Positions 9,055 through 17,484 of a stretch of DNA of 39,475 nt are shown in pieces. This stretch comes from Alcanivorax hongdengensis A-11-3 (GTDB taxonomy: Bacteria > Pseudomonadota > Gammaproteobacteria > Pseudomonadales > Alcanivoracaceae): NCBI RefSeq assembly GCF_000300995.1, contig NZ_AMRJ01000031.1:1-39475 (forward strand), in the 5' to 3' direction. Numbering within the stretch: position 1 is the first letter of the stretch; every line of letters begins with the position of its first letter. The notes beneath the pieces were generated by a model, which worked only from the letters and a program-made list of their open reading frames with translations, had not been told where the DNA came from and made no database searches. Both the position numbers and the translations under genes were made by a program.

Positions 9055-9726
9055 ATGAGTGACTCAGCTAGCCATGCCGGGACATGGGGCTTAGCAATTA
9101 TTTTCATTGTTTTGATATCCTGGTTTTTCTATCGCTACTTCGCCCCAAAAAGCTGGCGAGAGTGGGCGGGGGCGGGCGTCGTCCAGGCCTTTATTATTGC
9201 CTTATACGCCGAGATGTACGGTTTTCCGCTTACCATTTACGTGCTGGTGCGTTTCTTCGGGCTCGACAGTGAGTATGTAAGCTCCAACCTCTGGTCTACG
9301 CTGGTCGGCCTCGGGGAAACCGGGATGATGGTCGCGATGGTGGCCGGCTACACCTTGGTGTTTATCGGCATTGGGCTGTTCATTCAGGGGTGGCGCCAAG
9401 TGTATCGGGCGCGCCATGAAGATCGCTTGGTTCTCAACGGCCTATATGCCTACGTTCGCCATCCTCAGTATACCGGCTTGTTTCTTGCGCTATTCGGCGA
9501 GGGCGTAGTGCATTGGCCAACGCTATTTTCGGTTGGACTGTTCCCCGTCATTGTTCTTGTTTACACCTGGCTTGCCAAACGCGAAGAAAAGCAAATGCTT
9601 GACCATTTTGGTGATGACTATCGCGCCTATATGCAGCGGGTTCCCATGTTTCTGCCTGGCTGGCGTCAATGGCCTCAGCTCGCAGATGCTTCGCTGGACG
9701 AAACCGATCGCAAAAATTCCTATTGA
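9055..9726 (+). CDS. Isoprenylcysteine methyltransferase-like membrane protein
   Basis: A 223-aa, multi-helix membrane protein of the ICMT/PEMT-like methyltransferase superfamily. The C-terminal half has the S-adenosylmethionine-site signature RHPQYTG, followed by REEKQMLDHFGDDYRAY, as in family members. The start is set at 9055 behind AGGGGAAG; an in-frame extension to 8923 would overlap the MFS gene. Bacterial substrates of this group are unknown, since bacteria lack prenylated CaaX proteins in most cases. A close paralogue is encoded at 30361-30981, next to the copper ATPase, which argues for a shared role in metal or envelope homeostasis. Confidence 0.85.
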   Translation: MSDSASHAGTWGLAIIFIVLISWFFYRYFAPKSWREWAGAGVVQAFIIALYAEMYGFPLTIYVLVRFFGLDSEYVSSNLWSTLVGLGETGMMVAMVAGYTLVFIGIGLFIQGWRQVYRARHEDRLVLNGLYAYVRHPQYTGLFLALFGEGVVHWPTLFSVGLFPVIVLVYTWLAKREEKQMLDHFGDDYRAYMQRVPMFLPGWRQWPQLADASLDETDRKNSY

Positions 9727-9743
9727 TGTTTCTTGTACATGAG

Positions 9744-9759
9744 TCCCCAGCTAGGGGGA
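9744..9759. terminator. Short GC hairpin, possible terminator or operator
   Basis: TCCCC (9744-9748) and GGGGA (9755-9759) form a five-bp stem just 18 bp after the methyltransferase-like gene. No T run follows, so it may be a weak terminator of the copper operon or a protein-binding site. Weak support. Confidence 0.25.
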
Positions 9760-9816
9760 AAATTTGCGCTTCCGGGGAGGGTGTCTAGACTTTAAACTGA
9801 TCTTCGTCGAGGCATT

Positions 9817-9849
9817 CATTGCAAGGGGTTCCAAAGTCCTTTTGCAATG
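9817..9849. promoter_or_regulatory. Inverted repeat upstream of the complex I-like operon
   Basis: CATTGCAA (9817-9824) and TTGCAATG (9842-9849) are exact reverse complements separated by 17 bp, about 55 bp before the first gene of the complex I-like operon. It may be an operator or a leader hairpin. It does not match the ATTACA-N4-TGTAAT core of the predicted CopR boxes, so a different regulator would be expected. A possible promoter (TTGCGC, 16 bp, TAGACT at about 9764-9791) lies before it. Confidence 0.4.
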
Positions 9850-9902
9850 CCAAATTTAAATCTCACGAACCTGAACCAGAGTAGGATGGGAAGTTAAACG
9901 TT

Positions 9903-10265
9903 ATGAGCGCTACACAACAATACCTAATACTGCTGGGTTTAGCACTGGGTATCCTGGGTGCGGTGTTAAGCTTGTATGGCTTAGCTCGTAGTTTGGGCGC
10001 CACACGGCAGGAGCCAGGCAAGGATGTTCCGGCAAGCGCGGGGGTGCTGTCGCGGGATCCGGTTTGGGGCCGCTATCACGCGCGCTATTACGGTTATGCA
10101 TTGTTGTTTTTGGCGTTCGATATGGAGATGGCCTATATGTACCCTTGGGCGGTTGTGTTCAAGGAGGTAGGGCTGGTTGCTTTACTTGATATGGGCGTGT
10201 TTCTTGCGATTCTCTTTCTCGGGCTGCTTTACGGATGGAGCCAGGGCGCTCTGAGGCGGCAGTGA
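9903..10265 (+). CDS. NuoA-like membrane subunit
   Basis: A 120-aa three-helix protein homologous to NuoA/ND3, which in complex I sits by the quinone cavity. The segment [20 protein letters not shown] matches the second helix of NuoA, with the conserved acidic pair D73 and E75. The loop between helices 1 and 2 ([15 protein letters not shown]) does not carry the usual ECG/ESG motif, so the part that senses the quinone site is altered. It starts the operon; its stop overlaps the next start in TGATG. No gene symbol is given because the complex is not a normal NADH dehydrogenase. Confidence 0.88.
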   Translation: MSATQQYLILLGLALGILGAVLSLYGLARSLGATRQEPGKDVPASAGVLSRDPVWGRYHARYYGYALLFLAFDMEMAYMYPWAVVFKEVGLVALLDMGVFLAILFLGLLYGWSQGALRRQ

Positions 10266-12325
10266 TGTCTGAGGCCGCAACGACACTTGCCGGCGCACGC
10301 AAAGGGCGTCCATCTATCCTGCGAAGGTGGGTTGGGCAGGCTCTGGCGCGCAATTTGAGCTGCCTGGTAGTCCCTGGGCCGGAAGTGGCCCTGGCGCATG
10401 GGCTGGACCTGGCGGCCGCAGACATGCGCATCGCCGCCACGCCGCGCGATGCCACTGTGCTTCTGATTGTCGGTGAGCTATCTCAGAAGTTGGATGAGGC
10501 CACAGCAGTGCTCTACGCCCAGATGCCTAGGCCGCGAGCTATTCTAGTGCTCGGTGGGTCAGCACCTTCGTCTTTACCTCAAGCTGACGTTTCTGCGGAT
10601 CTCTCACAAACCGAACTGATGGAGGCGGCCACTCGGCTGCAGCGGTTGCTGGCTGAAGACGCCTTCGCCGCCTCGCCTGACGATTTTGACTCATCAATCC
10701 TGCAAGCCAAAACTGAGTACGTCTGCCCCATGCACCCGGAAGTGGTGGAGGACGAACCAGGCAGCTGCCCCAAATGCGGTATGGACCTGGTGGCGCGCGA
10801 AGCCGGCGGCGACTCGGATGCCGGGGAGCACGACCACGACCACGACCACGAGCACGAGCACCACGGCCACGAACATGACCATGACCACGAGCATGAGAGC
10901 GAGGAACACGATCATCACCATGCTCACCACAATGATCATGGGCAGAGTCATGAGCACCATCACGACCACGAACATCACCAGAACCATAAACGCGCTCATG
11001 ACCACGAACAGCATCAGGGCGACGACGATCACGAGCATGCTCATTGCCATGAGCATGAGGATCATGGTCACCAACAGAGCACGGCTCAAGAACAATCCGG
11101 TACTGAATATATCTGCCCTATGCATCCGGAAATAAGACAGAACGAGCCGGGCAGCTGCCCCAAATGCGGCATGGATCTAGAGCCGCATAAGCCCGAAGAA
11201 GACGAGGGTGTGAGGGAAGGGGTGCCGGAGCACGATCACGAGCACCACCATGACCATTCCGGGCACGACCATGACGGGCATGATCATTCTGACCACGACC
11301 ACGACAGTTCCGGATTCATGTCCATGGTCGAGGTTACCAAAGACCTGCCCCGCAGTGCCGATGGTTTGGCAATGGACTGGCTTGAGGTGCCCTTCGGCCC
11401 CTGCTTTCCCGGTTTGCCGGGCGGATTGAAGCTAACCTTGACGCTCGACGGCGATGGGGTGACCGAGGGCCAAGCAACATCTCTGGTAGCTATGAACACG
11501 TCATCTGAAGAGGTGGCGGTCGAAACCTTCATCGAGCGCCTGGCGGCGGCTATGCCGTTGGCACCGGTAAGTTATCGCCTCTTGGCCTGTCGCGCTATCG
11601 AGCAGGCGGCCGGTCTGGAGCCAGATCCGGCCGTCGAGCGGGGCCGGGCGGCCGCTCTTGAGCGCGAGCGCATCGCCAGCCACCTGGGCTGGCTGGCTCA
11701 GTTGGGGCGCCAGCTCAGCTTTGTCTGGTTAACGCGTCGTGCGGCGGCTTTGCAATTGGAAACCCAGCGCGCCGACCGGGAGCAGCTTGTCGCCCTGCGA
11801 CCGGCGCTGCAGTCGCTCATTGCACGGCTTGAGCATACGCCCCTCCTCAAAGCGCGCTTGAAAGGCATCGGAGCTTTGCCCCACGGCTCCCAGGATCTAC
11901 GAGGCCCGGTGGCCCGCGCCTCCGGCCGAACCGAAGACGCCCGCCAGGCGGATGCAATGTATCGCGAGCTGGGTTTCGAAATGCGCGCTGAGAGCGCCGG
12001 GGACGCCTGGGCGCGTCTCCGGCAGCGGCATGTTGAGATCATGACCAGTCTCGACCTCGTGGAGGTGGCCGGAGACCCTGAGCTCCCCAAGCTGCGCGCC
12101 ATCGACAACCCTTCCGGAACGGGAGAGGCGACCGTGGAAACGCCGCGTGGCCGCGCCACATTGCGACTAACGCAGGAGCGAGGGCAGGTGGTATCGGTCG
12201 AGCTGGATAGCGCCTGCAGCCAACATATCGGCTTGGTCGCCGATTTGGTCGAGGGCCAGGAGCTGGGCGATGCCCTGGTGGCGGTCGGGTCACTGGATCT
12301 CTCGCCCTGGGAGGTGACCTCATGA
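10265..12325 (+). CDS. NuoB-like / two heavy-metal domains / NuoD-like fusion protein
   Basis: A 686-aa fusion with a striking layout. Residues about 15-125 resemble NuoB ([47 protein letters not shown]), but the four cluster-N2 cysteines are reduced to one: LSCC is LSCL, and the later two ligand sites are GELSQ and GGSAP. Residues 151-178 and 281-308 are heavy-metal-binding domains (CPMHPE...CPKCGMDL). His/Asp/Glu-rich linkers fill about 188-272 and 322-351. Residues about 362-686 resemble NuoD and group 4 hydrogenase large subunits ([45 protein letters not shown]), without the CxxC metal ligands of hydrogenases. The start at 10265 (TGATG with the previous gene) is preferred over 10235. Likely a peripheral, metal-binding, redox-inactive cap on the membrane arm. 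Confidence 0.88.
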   Translation: MSEAATTLAGARKGRPSILRRWVGQALARNLSCLVVPGPEVALAHGLDLAAADMRIAATPRDATVLLIVGELSQKLDEATAVLYAQMPRPRAILVLGGSAPSSLPQADVSADLSQTELMEAATRLQRLLAEDAFAASPDDFDSSILQAKTEYVCPMHPEVVEDEPGSCPKCGMDLVAREAGGDSDAGEHDHDHDHEHEHHGHEHDHDHEHESEEHDHHHAHHNDHGQSHEHHHDHEHHQNHKRAHDHEQHQGDDDHEHAHCHEHEDHGHQQSTAQEQSGTEYICPMHPEIRQNEPGSCPKCGMDLEPHKPEEDEGVREGVPEHDHEHHHDHSGHDHDGHDHSDHDHDSSGFMSMVEVTKDLPRSADGLAMDWLEVPFGPCFPGLPGGLKLTLTLDGDGVTEGQATSLVAMNTSSEEVAVETFIERLAAAMPLAPVSYRLLACRAIEQAAGLEPDPAVERGRAAALERERIASHLGWLAQLGRQLSFVWLTRRAAALQLETQRADREQLVALRPALQSLIARLEHTPLLKARLKGIGALPHGSQDLRGPVARASGRTEDARQADAMYRELGFEMRAESAGDAWARLRQRHVEIMTSLDLVEVAGDPELPKLRAIDNPSGTGEATVETPRGRATLRLTQERGQVVSVELDSACSQHIGLVADLVEGQELGDALVAVGSLDLSPWEVTS
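10826..11080 (+). repeat. Low-complexity CAC/CAT-GAC/GAG tract encoding His-rich linker
   Basis: Irregular repetition of His, Asp and Glu codons encodes a linker in which roughly every second residue is His. A shorter tract of the same kind lies at 11229-11310. Such DNA can expand or contract by slippage, so linker length may vary among strains. Confidence 0.8.
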
Positions 12326-13218
12326 CTGTCGCCTTAGTGTTGCTCACCTTGCTGGTTGGCGCTTGGTTACTGGCTGTGATTGAGGCCTGGCTAACGACCG
12401 GCCGCCTGCGACCGGTTGCGCCGCTGCTGGCGGGCCTGTCGCACCTGGGCCGGGAGTCCATCCTGGCGCGCAAACCCGACCGGTTGTTTTTCGAGACCGC
12501 GCCAGTGTTGTTGCTGGTGGTAGCGGTGCTCGGTGCTGCCGTGCTTCCGCTGGCGCCGGATCTGGTCATCGCTGATCTGGCCACCGGCGCCTTGTTTCTT
12601 AACGCGGTGCTTGCCTATGTGTTGGTATCGCTGATTATGGCGGGTTGGGGCCCGAATGGCGCCTACGCGATGGTCGGTGGCTGGCGCTTTCTCGGCCAGC
12701 TTATCGCCTACTCCATGCTTATCGTCATGCCCATTACGGCGACCGCCATGCGCGCTGAGTCCCTGCTAAACAGTGCCATCGTCGAGTCTCAGGCCGGTTT
12801 ATGGAACATCGTTTACCAACCGCTGGGCTTTGTGTTGTTTTTCATCGCCGCTATCGCGTTGGCGTTCCGCTCACCCTTCGACCTGCCTACCGCACCCGGT
12901 GAGTTGGCCGGCGGGGTCGACGCCGAATACACCGGCGTGCGCCTGGCAGTGTTGCGGCTGGCACGGTTGGTGATGGTAATCACCCTGTCTGCCGCGACCA
13001 CGGTGTTTTTTCTCGGTGGCTGGCAGGGGCCGCTTTTGCCGCCCTGGGCCTGGAGCCTGATCAAGACTCTGGCGGTAGCCGTATCGATGTTGTTGGTCGG
13101 CTTTTATTTACCTCGTATTCGCGAGGCGGATCTGCTGGGCTGGTGCTGGAAGCTCGGGATCCCTCTGGCATTGCTCAATATCTTGATAGTCGGATTGCTC
13201 ATCCTGGTGGTGCCTTAA
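12322..13218 (+). CDS. NuoH-like membrane subunit
   Basis: A 298-aa, eight-helix protein homologous to NuoH/ND1, the subunit that forms most of the quinone chamber. Recognisable are [13 protein letters not shown] and [15 protein letters not shown] followed by EYTG. In ordinary NuoH the last motif reads PFDLPEAE.EL; here the first two acidic positions are Thr190 and Pro192, while E194 and the EY glutamate remain. These acids belong to the so-called E-channel that couples quinone chemistry to proton pumping, so coupling must differ or be absent. The start overlaps the previous stop in ATGA. The C-terminus is slightly shorter than in E. coli NuoH. Confidence 0.9.
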   Translation: MTVALVLLTLLVGAWLLAVIEAWLTTGRLRPVAPLLAGLSHLGRESILARKPDRLFFETAPVLLLVVAVLGAAVLPLAPDLVIADLATGALFLNAVLAYVLVSLIMAGWGPNGAYAMVGGWRFLGQLIAYSMLIVMPITATAMRAESLLNSAIVESQAGLWNIVYQPLGFVLFFIAAIALAFRSPFDLPTAPGELAGGVDAEYTGVRLAVLRLARLVMVITLSAATTVFFLGGWQGPLLPPWAWSLIKTLAVAVSMLLVGFYLPRIREADLLGWCWKLGIPLALLNILIVGLLILVVP

Positions 13219-13784
13219 TGGTTGTTCAGGCTTTTTTTGTCGGCGTATTCGGGCTGGCAGCCATTGGTTTCGGTGTGGCGGTGTTCCGTACTGCGTCTAT
13301 GGTGCGTTCTGCATTGGCGCTGCTGTTTTCGCAGGCCGCCGTGGGCTGCATGTTTCTGGCCATGCAGGCCGAATTCCTGGGCGTGCTGCAGATTATGATG
13401 ATGGCCACCGAAATGAGCATCATGGCCATCTTCATGGTGATGTTCATGATGGACCCCGGTGGGCTTGGCGGGATGGATATGAGCCACCAGAAGCGCTTTT
13501 CGATTGGCGCCGGAGCCATTGCCGCCGCCACCGCCATCTCGGTAGCGCTGTTCTCTGATTGGGGACCGATAGTCGCCGAGGCGCCGGATGCCGCAATGCA
13601 AACGCGGGAACTCGGTTTTGAAATGTTGGGTCGCTCTATGCTGGTTTTCGAGACCGCCGCCATCACCATCCTGACCGCAATGATCGCGGCTACGGCAGTA
13701 GCGATTCCGGTGCGCCAGCCCGGCGTCGACACAGGAAAGCTCGACAAGGGAAACGGTGATAAAGAGCAGGAGGCTTCAAAATGA
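13218..13784 (+). CDS. NuoJ-like membrane subunit, Met-rich
   Basis: A 188-aa, five-helix protein homologous to NuoJ/ND6. The segment MQAEFLGVLQ corresponds to the conserved helix 2-3 region. The following helix is unusual: residues 60-88 hold eleven Met (MMMATEMSIMAIFMVMFMM, then GGMDM), and the VYVGA pattern of ordinary NuoJ is replaced. The dense Met content could give soft-metal contacts within the membrane, but this is conjecture. The start is at 13218 (TAATG with the previous stop); a longer in-frame reading from 13143 would overlap the NuoH-like gene. It ends in a charged cytoplasmic tail. Confidence 0.88.
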   Translation: MVVQAFFVGVFGLAAIGFGVAVFRTASMVRSALALLFSQAAVGCMFLAMQAEFLGVLQIMMMATEMSIMAIFMVMFMMDPGGLGGMDMSHQKRFSIGAGAIAAATAISVALFSDWGPIVAEAPDAAMQTRELGFEMLGRSMLVFETAAITILTAMIAATAVAIPVRQPGVDTGKLDKGNGDKEQEASK

Positions 13785-14092
13785 CTCCGGTACTGATCCT
13801 GGCACTTCTGACCGGCGCCATTCTCTTTGGTGTCGGTATCTATGGCGCGCTCTCGCAGACTAATCTGGTCATGATAATGATGGGCGTGGAGCTGATTCTG
13901 GCGGGCGCGCTGGTGAACCTGGTGGCCTTTTGGCGCTTTCTGCATCCGGAGGTCTACGCCGGACAGATGTTTGTGCTGGTGGTGATGACGGTTATGGCAG
14001 TGGAGATGGCCGTCGGTTTCGGCGTCGCAATTGCACGCTTCCGGGCCAAGGGCTCGGTCGAGATGGAAGAGGCAGGAGACCTGAAAGGATGA
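13781..14092 (+). CDS. NuoK-like membrane subunit
   Basis: A 103-aa, three-helix protein homologous to NuoK/ND4L. Both intramembrane glutamates are kept: E37 in MMGVELILAGALVN and E75 in VMAVEMAVGFGVAI, equivalent to the two glutamates of E. coli NuoK needed for proton pumping. Start and stop overlap neighbours by ATGA on both sides, implying tight translational coupling. The conserved acids suggest that the membrane arm still conducts ions. Confidence 0.93.
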   Translation: MTPVLILALLTGAILFGVGIYGALSQTNLVMIMMGVELILAGALVNLVAFWRFLHPEVYAGQMFVLVVMTVMAVEMAVGFGVAIARFRAKGSVEMEEAGDLKG

Positions 14093-15999
14093 GTGACCTG
14101 GTCTTTCCCATAGTGTTCCCTTTGCTTGCGGCCGCTGCCATTCTGCTGCTGCGCCGGGGAGCGGCTATTTTGGCGTTGGCCGGGGTCGCACTTAGCCTGG
14201 CGGCAAGCCTTAAGCTTTTGAGGGCGATCGCAAGTGGTGACTCCGCAACCCTGCTGTTACCGGGCTTACCGGAGCTGCCCTTGCGGTTGACCGCCGAGCC
14301 GTTAGCCGCGCTGTTCAGTGTGGTGGTGGCCGCCGTGGCGACTTGCGTACTGATTTATTCGGTGGGCTATATGAAGCGGGAGTCCGGTTTACCCCGATTT
14401 TTTGCCCTCATGTCCCTGTTTGTTGCCGCCATGCAGGCCCTGGTGCTGGCCGGCGACTGGATTCTGGTGCTCGTCGCCTGGGAGCTGATCGGGTTGTGCA
14501 GTTACCTGCTGATCGGTTTCTGGTTTCAGCGACCCGAAGCGGCGAACGCCGCGAGCCGTGCCTTTCTCTACACCCGCAGCGCCGACCTTGGTCTGTACAT
14601 CGCTATATTTATCCTCATCGGGGCGGCAGGCACCAGCCAGATCGCCGCCACCCTGAATGTCGACGGAGGCACCGCCGTGGCGGCCGGGCTTTTGTTGCTG
14701 CTGGCCGCCATGGGCAAGTCCGCCCAGGTCCCCTTGCAGGATTGGCTTATGCGCGCCATGGCGGGGCCAACACCGGTGTCGGCGTTGTTGCATTCGGCGA
14801 CATTGGTGGCAGCTGGCGCCATTTTACTGATCCGCGTAGCGCCGCTGCTGGCGCCGAACGTTTTGCACGCTATTGGGCTGGTGGGCGGTATTACTACCGT
14901 GGCGGCGGGCCTGATTGCGCTGGCTGAACGTGACCTCAAGCGCCTGCTGGCAGCCTCAACCGCCAGTCAGTATGGTCTGATGCTGATTGCGGTCGGCGCC
15001 GGTGTGCCGCTGGCGGCGTTGCTGCATCTGCTCGCCCATGCCGCCATCAAGAGCGGTCTGTTTTTAGCGGCCGGTGAATTTCAGCATGCGCGTGGCGGCA
15101 CGGCTCTGGAGCGCTTGCGGGGTGTAGGGCGCGTCCGGCCCTGGACTTTCCTCGGCTTCGCATTGGCAGCGCTGGCGCTGGTGGGTGCTCCACCGCTGAG
15201 TGGCTTCTTCTCAAAGGACGCGGTGATCGCCGCCGCACTCTCCGCGCCAAATGTCGCCTGGCTCGCTCCTCTGGCACTGGTGGGCACGCTGCTGACTGGC
15301 GCCTACCTGGCTCGCACGCTGCGGCTGCTATGGCGTGAGCGCGAGGAGGGCGAGAGCGAAAGCCGTCCGGTCGCCGGTGCCTGCTGGATGGGGCTAGGAG
15401 TATGGGTCCTGGTAATCCCAGCCGTCTTCCTGGGTCTGACCTTCGGTCCCATTGAAGCCTTGTTGGGTTTACCCGGTCCTGAAGCCCATGGCACTACTGC
15501 CATGCTGTTCGGACTTCTCGCGGCAGCGGCCGGTCTGGCGCTGGGCTGGCTGGTACCGGCCCCGCGCCTGCTTGGCCCTTTCCACCCCTGGGCACAATCG
15601 GGGCTGGTCATCGCCGGAGGGCTCACCTTCTGGATTGGGCGGCCAGCCATGGCTCTTGCCTACGGCTGTCAGCGACTGGAGCGTGGCCTATACGCGACCG
15701 TCCTGAGTGTCGGCCGTGGCGGCCTCTTCATTGCTCGAGGTTGCGGGCGCGTGGAACGAGGTTTGTATGCGGTGGTGTTGGGTACTGGCCGTGCCAGCTT
15801 GGCCGTGGCGCATTTGGTTCGGGTAGGAGATGAGCGCCGAATCGACGGCCTGATCTTCTCCCTGGTGGCCGGCGTGCGAGGCTGGGGAGACCGTGCCCGC
15901 TCCCTGCAAAGCGGTTGGATTCACCACAGTCTGGCTATCAGCGCCGTGGTTACCGCCGTAACACTGATCATACTGCTTTCGGCTTCATTGAGTTTCTAG
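14089..15999 (+). CDS. NuoL-like antiporter subunit
   Basis: A 636-aa antiporter-type subunit homologous to NuoL/ND5 and Mrp proteins. Key residues are kept: E132 in WELIGLCSYLLIGFW and K210 in MGKSAQVPLQDWL, equivalent to the TM5 Glu and TM7 Lys of the proton channel. GPTPVSALLHSATLVAAG is the expected helix 7-8 region. The C-terminal part, where the long lateral helix lies in NuoL, contains a 25-residue tandem repeat (ERGLYATVLSVGR and ERGLYAVVLGTGR) at residues 526-575. The start at 14089 overlaps the previous stop in ATGA; an upstream in-frame extension is out of register with the neighbour and not credible. Confidence 0.93.
   Translation: MSDLVFPIVFPLLAAAAILLLRRGAAILALAGVALSLAASLKLLRAIASGDSATLLLPGLPELPLRLTAEPLAALFSVVVAAVATCVLIYSVGYMKRESGLPRFFALMSLFVAAMQALVLAGDWILVLVAWELIGLCSYLLIGFWFQRPEAANAASRAFLYTRSADLGLYIAIFILIGAAGTSQIAATLNVDGGTAVAAGLLLLLAAMGKSAQVPLQDWLMRAMAGPTPVSALLHSATLVAAGAILLIRVAPLLAPNVLHAIGLVGGITTVAAGLIALAERDLKRLLAASTASQYGLMLIAVGAGVPLAALLHLLAHAAIKSGLFLAAGEFQHARGGTALERLRGVGRVRPWTFLGFALAALALVGAPPLSGFFSKDAVIAAALSAPNVAWLAPLALVGTLLTGAYLARTLRLLWREREEGESESRPVAGACWMGLGVWVLVIPAVFLGLTFGPIEALLGLPGPEAHGTTAMLFGLLAAAAGLALGWLVPAPRLLGPFHPWAQSGLVIAGGLTFWIGRPAMALAYGCQRLERGLYATVLSVGRGGLFIARGCGRVERGLYAVVLGTGRASLAVAHLVRVGDERRIDGLIFSLVAGVRGWGDRARSLQSGWIHHSLAISAVVTAVTLIILLSASLSF
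15664..15813 (+). repeat. Two tandem 25-codon repeats in the NuoL-like gene
   Basis: Units 15664-15738 and 15739-15813 encode similar 25-residue segments, each starting GC.R.ERGLYA and containing GR at the same place. They differ at many third positions, so the duplication is old. It falls where the lateral helix of NuoL should be. Confidence 0.7.
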
Positions 16000-16014
16000 A
16001 GGACAGCCATACTC

Positions 16015-17484
16015 ATGCTACCAGTTGTATCACTTACTCTGTTTTTGCCGCTCGCCGGTGCCGTCCTGATTCTGGCCCTTCCGAGGCCAACGGCGCGAAC
16101 CGTACACAGCATTGGTATTGGCACCGCCGGTTTAACTCTGGTCGGCGCGCTGGCCATGTGGCTGGAGGGAGTGAGTGGCGCGGGCTTTTCCCAAGTCGAA
16201 GAGCTCGAATGGATTCCGGCCATCGGTGCCGCCTACCGGGTCGGGGTGGATGGTATCAGCCTGCCCTTAGTGCTGCTGAGTGCCATGCTGTTTTTGGTGG
16301 CGTTCATCTATGCTTCGTCGCTGCGCGAGCGCCCGCGCGCCTACGTGGCTTTGGTTCTACTTCTGGAAACTGCGGCTATCGGCACCTTTACCGCCCTCGA
16401 CGGAATTCTGTTCTATGTGTTCTTCGAAGTCTCCCTAGTGTCGATGTATTTCATGATTGCCGGCTGGGGGCATGAGGACCGGCAGCGGGCGGCTCTGATG
16501 TTCTTTATCTACACGCTTCTGGGCAGCCTGCCGTTATTGCTCGCCATCCTGGGGCTTTACCTCGGCAGTCCCGATCCCAGCTTCGACATGCGCGCCTGGA
16601 TCGCTAATCCACCGCTTGAAGGGGCCGCGGCCATGTGGGCGTTGGTCGCCATGCTGGTTACTTTCGCGGTCAAGATCCCCGCCGTACCGCTGCACACTTG
16701 GTTACCTGCCGCCCACGTTCAGGCGCCGACTATCGGCAGTGTCATCCTGGCCGGCATCATGCTGAAATTTGGAACCTATGGGCTGGTTCGCTTCGCTCTA
16801 CAAATGACTCCGGAGGCGTTCCGCGAAGCCGGCGTCGTTGTTTTGGTTTTCGGTGTCATCGGCGCGCTCTATGGCGCCTTCGCCGCTCTGGCGCAGACCG
16901 ATCTCAAGCGCCTGGTGGCCTATACCTCGATCAACCACATGGGCTATGTGATCATCGGCGTCGCCGTGGCCGCACTGACCCTAAACCCCTCAGTGCGTGC
17001 CACCGCCCTCGATGGCGCCGTCCTGCAGATGTTCAGTCACGGCCTGGTGACCGGTGCATTGTTCTTCCTGGTGGGCATGATTCAGGAGCGTGCGCATACT
17101 CGGGAAATGGGTGAATTCGGTGGCCTACTTAAAACGGTTCCGCTGCTGGGCTGGTCATTTATGCTGGCAGCCTTCGCGTCCCTTGGACTGCCTGGTCTGG
17201 CGCACTTTCCGGCCGAGTTCCAGATATTTCTCAGCACTCTGGGCACTGTGCCCGCCGCTGTTGTCGCGATACTGGGCATCGCGATCATTGCCGGCACTTT
17301 TCTCAAGGCAATCCGCGAAACCTTCCTTGGCGAGCCCCAGCAACGCTGGCATAGCATGCCCGACCTGAGCGTGCGGGAACTGCTCGCCGTGGCGCCACTG
17401 CTGGTGCTTACCCTAGTTACCGGGGTGGCGCCGTCCTGGGTGCTGGACATCATTCATCGGACGACCTCGGCGTTGGTGCTGTAA
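16015..17484 (+). CDS. NuoM-like antiporter subunit
   Basis: A 489-aa, fourteen-helix antiporter-type subunit homologous to NuoM/ND4. The proton-channel residues are kept: E138 in YVFFEVSLVSMY and K220 in FAVKIPAVPLHTWLPAAH. TDLKRLVAYTSINHMGYV is the expected helix 10-11 region. It follows the NuoL-like gene after a 15-bp gap with AGAGGAC as ribosome-binding site and overlaps the NuoN-like start in TAATG. It looks like a functional ion-translocating subunit. Confidence 0.95.
   Translation: MLPVVSLTLFLPLAGAVLILALPRPTARTVHSIGIGTAGLTLVGALAMWLEGVSGAGFSQVEELEWIPAIGAAYRVGVDGISLPLVLLSAMLFLVAFIYASSLRERPRAYVALVLLLETAAIGTFTALDGILFYVFFEVSLVSMYFMIAGWGHEDRQRAALMFFIYTLLGSLPLLLAILGLYLGSPDPSFDMRAWIANPPLEGAAAMWALVAMLVTFAVKIPAVPLHTWLPAAHVQAPTIGSVILAGIMLKFGTYGLVRFALQMTPEAFREAGVVVLVFGVIGALYGAFAALAQTDLKRLVAYTSINHMGYVIIGVAVAALTLNPSVRATALDGAVLQMFSHGLVTGALFFLVGMIQERAHTREMGEFGGLLKTVPLLGWSFMLAAFASLGLPGLAHFPAEFQIFLSTLGTVPAAVVAILGIAIIAGTFLKAIRETFLGEPQQRWHSMPDLSVRELLAVAPLLVLTLVTGVAPSWVLDIIHRTTSALVL

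Noticed and set aside
10828..11080. Possible CRISPR array or tandem DNA repeat
   Set aside because: The repetition is irregular codon repetition without spacers of fixed length.
10686..11135. Long open frames on both strands over the His-rich tract
   Set aside because: The Met/Thr-rich and Val/Met-rich translations are direct products of the CAC/CAT-GAC repeat read in other frames; the in-frame fusion explains the DNA.
13930..14088. Upstream extension of the NuoL-like gene
   Set aside because: It overlaps the NuoK-like gene entirely and encodes Arg/Gly-rich nonsense; the ATGA overlap at 14089 is the natural start.
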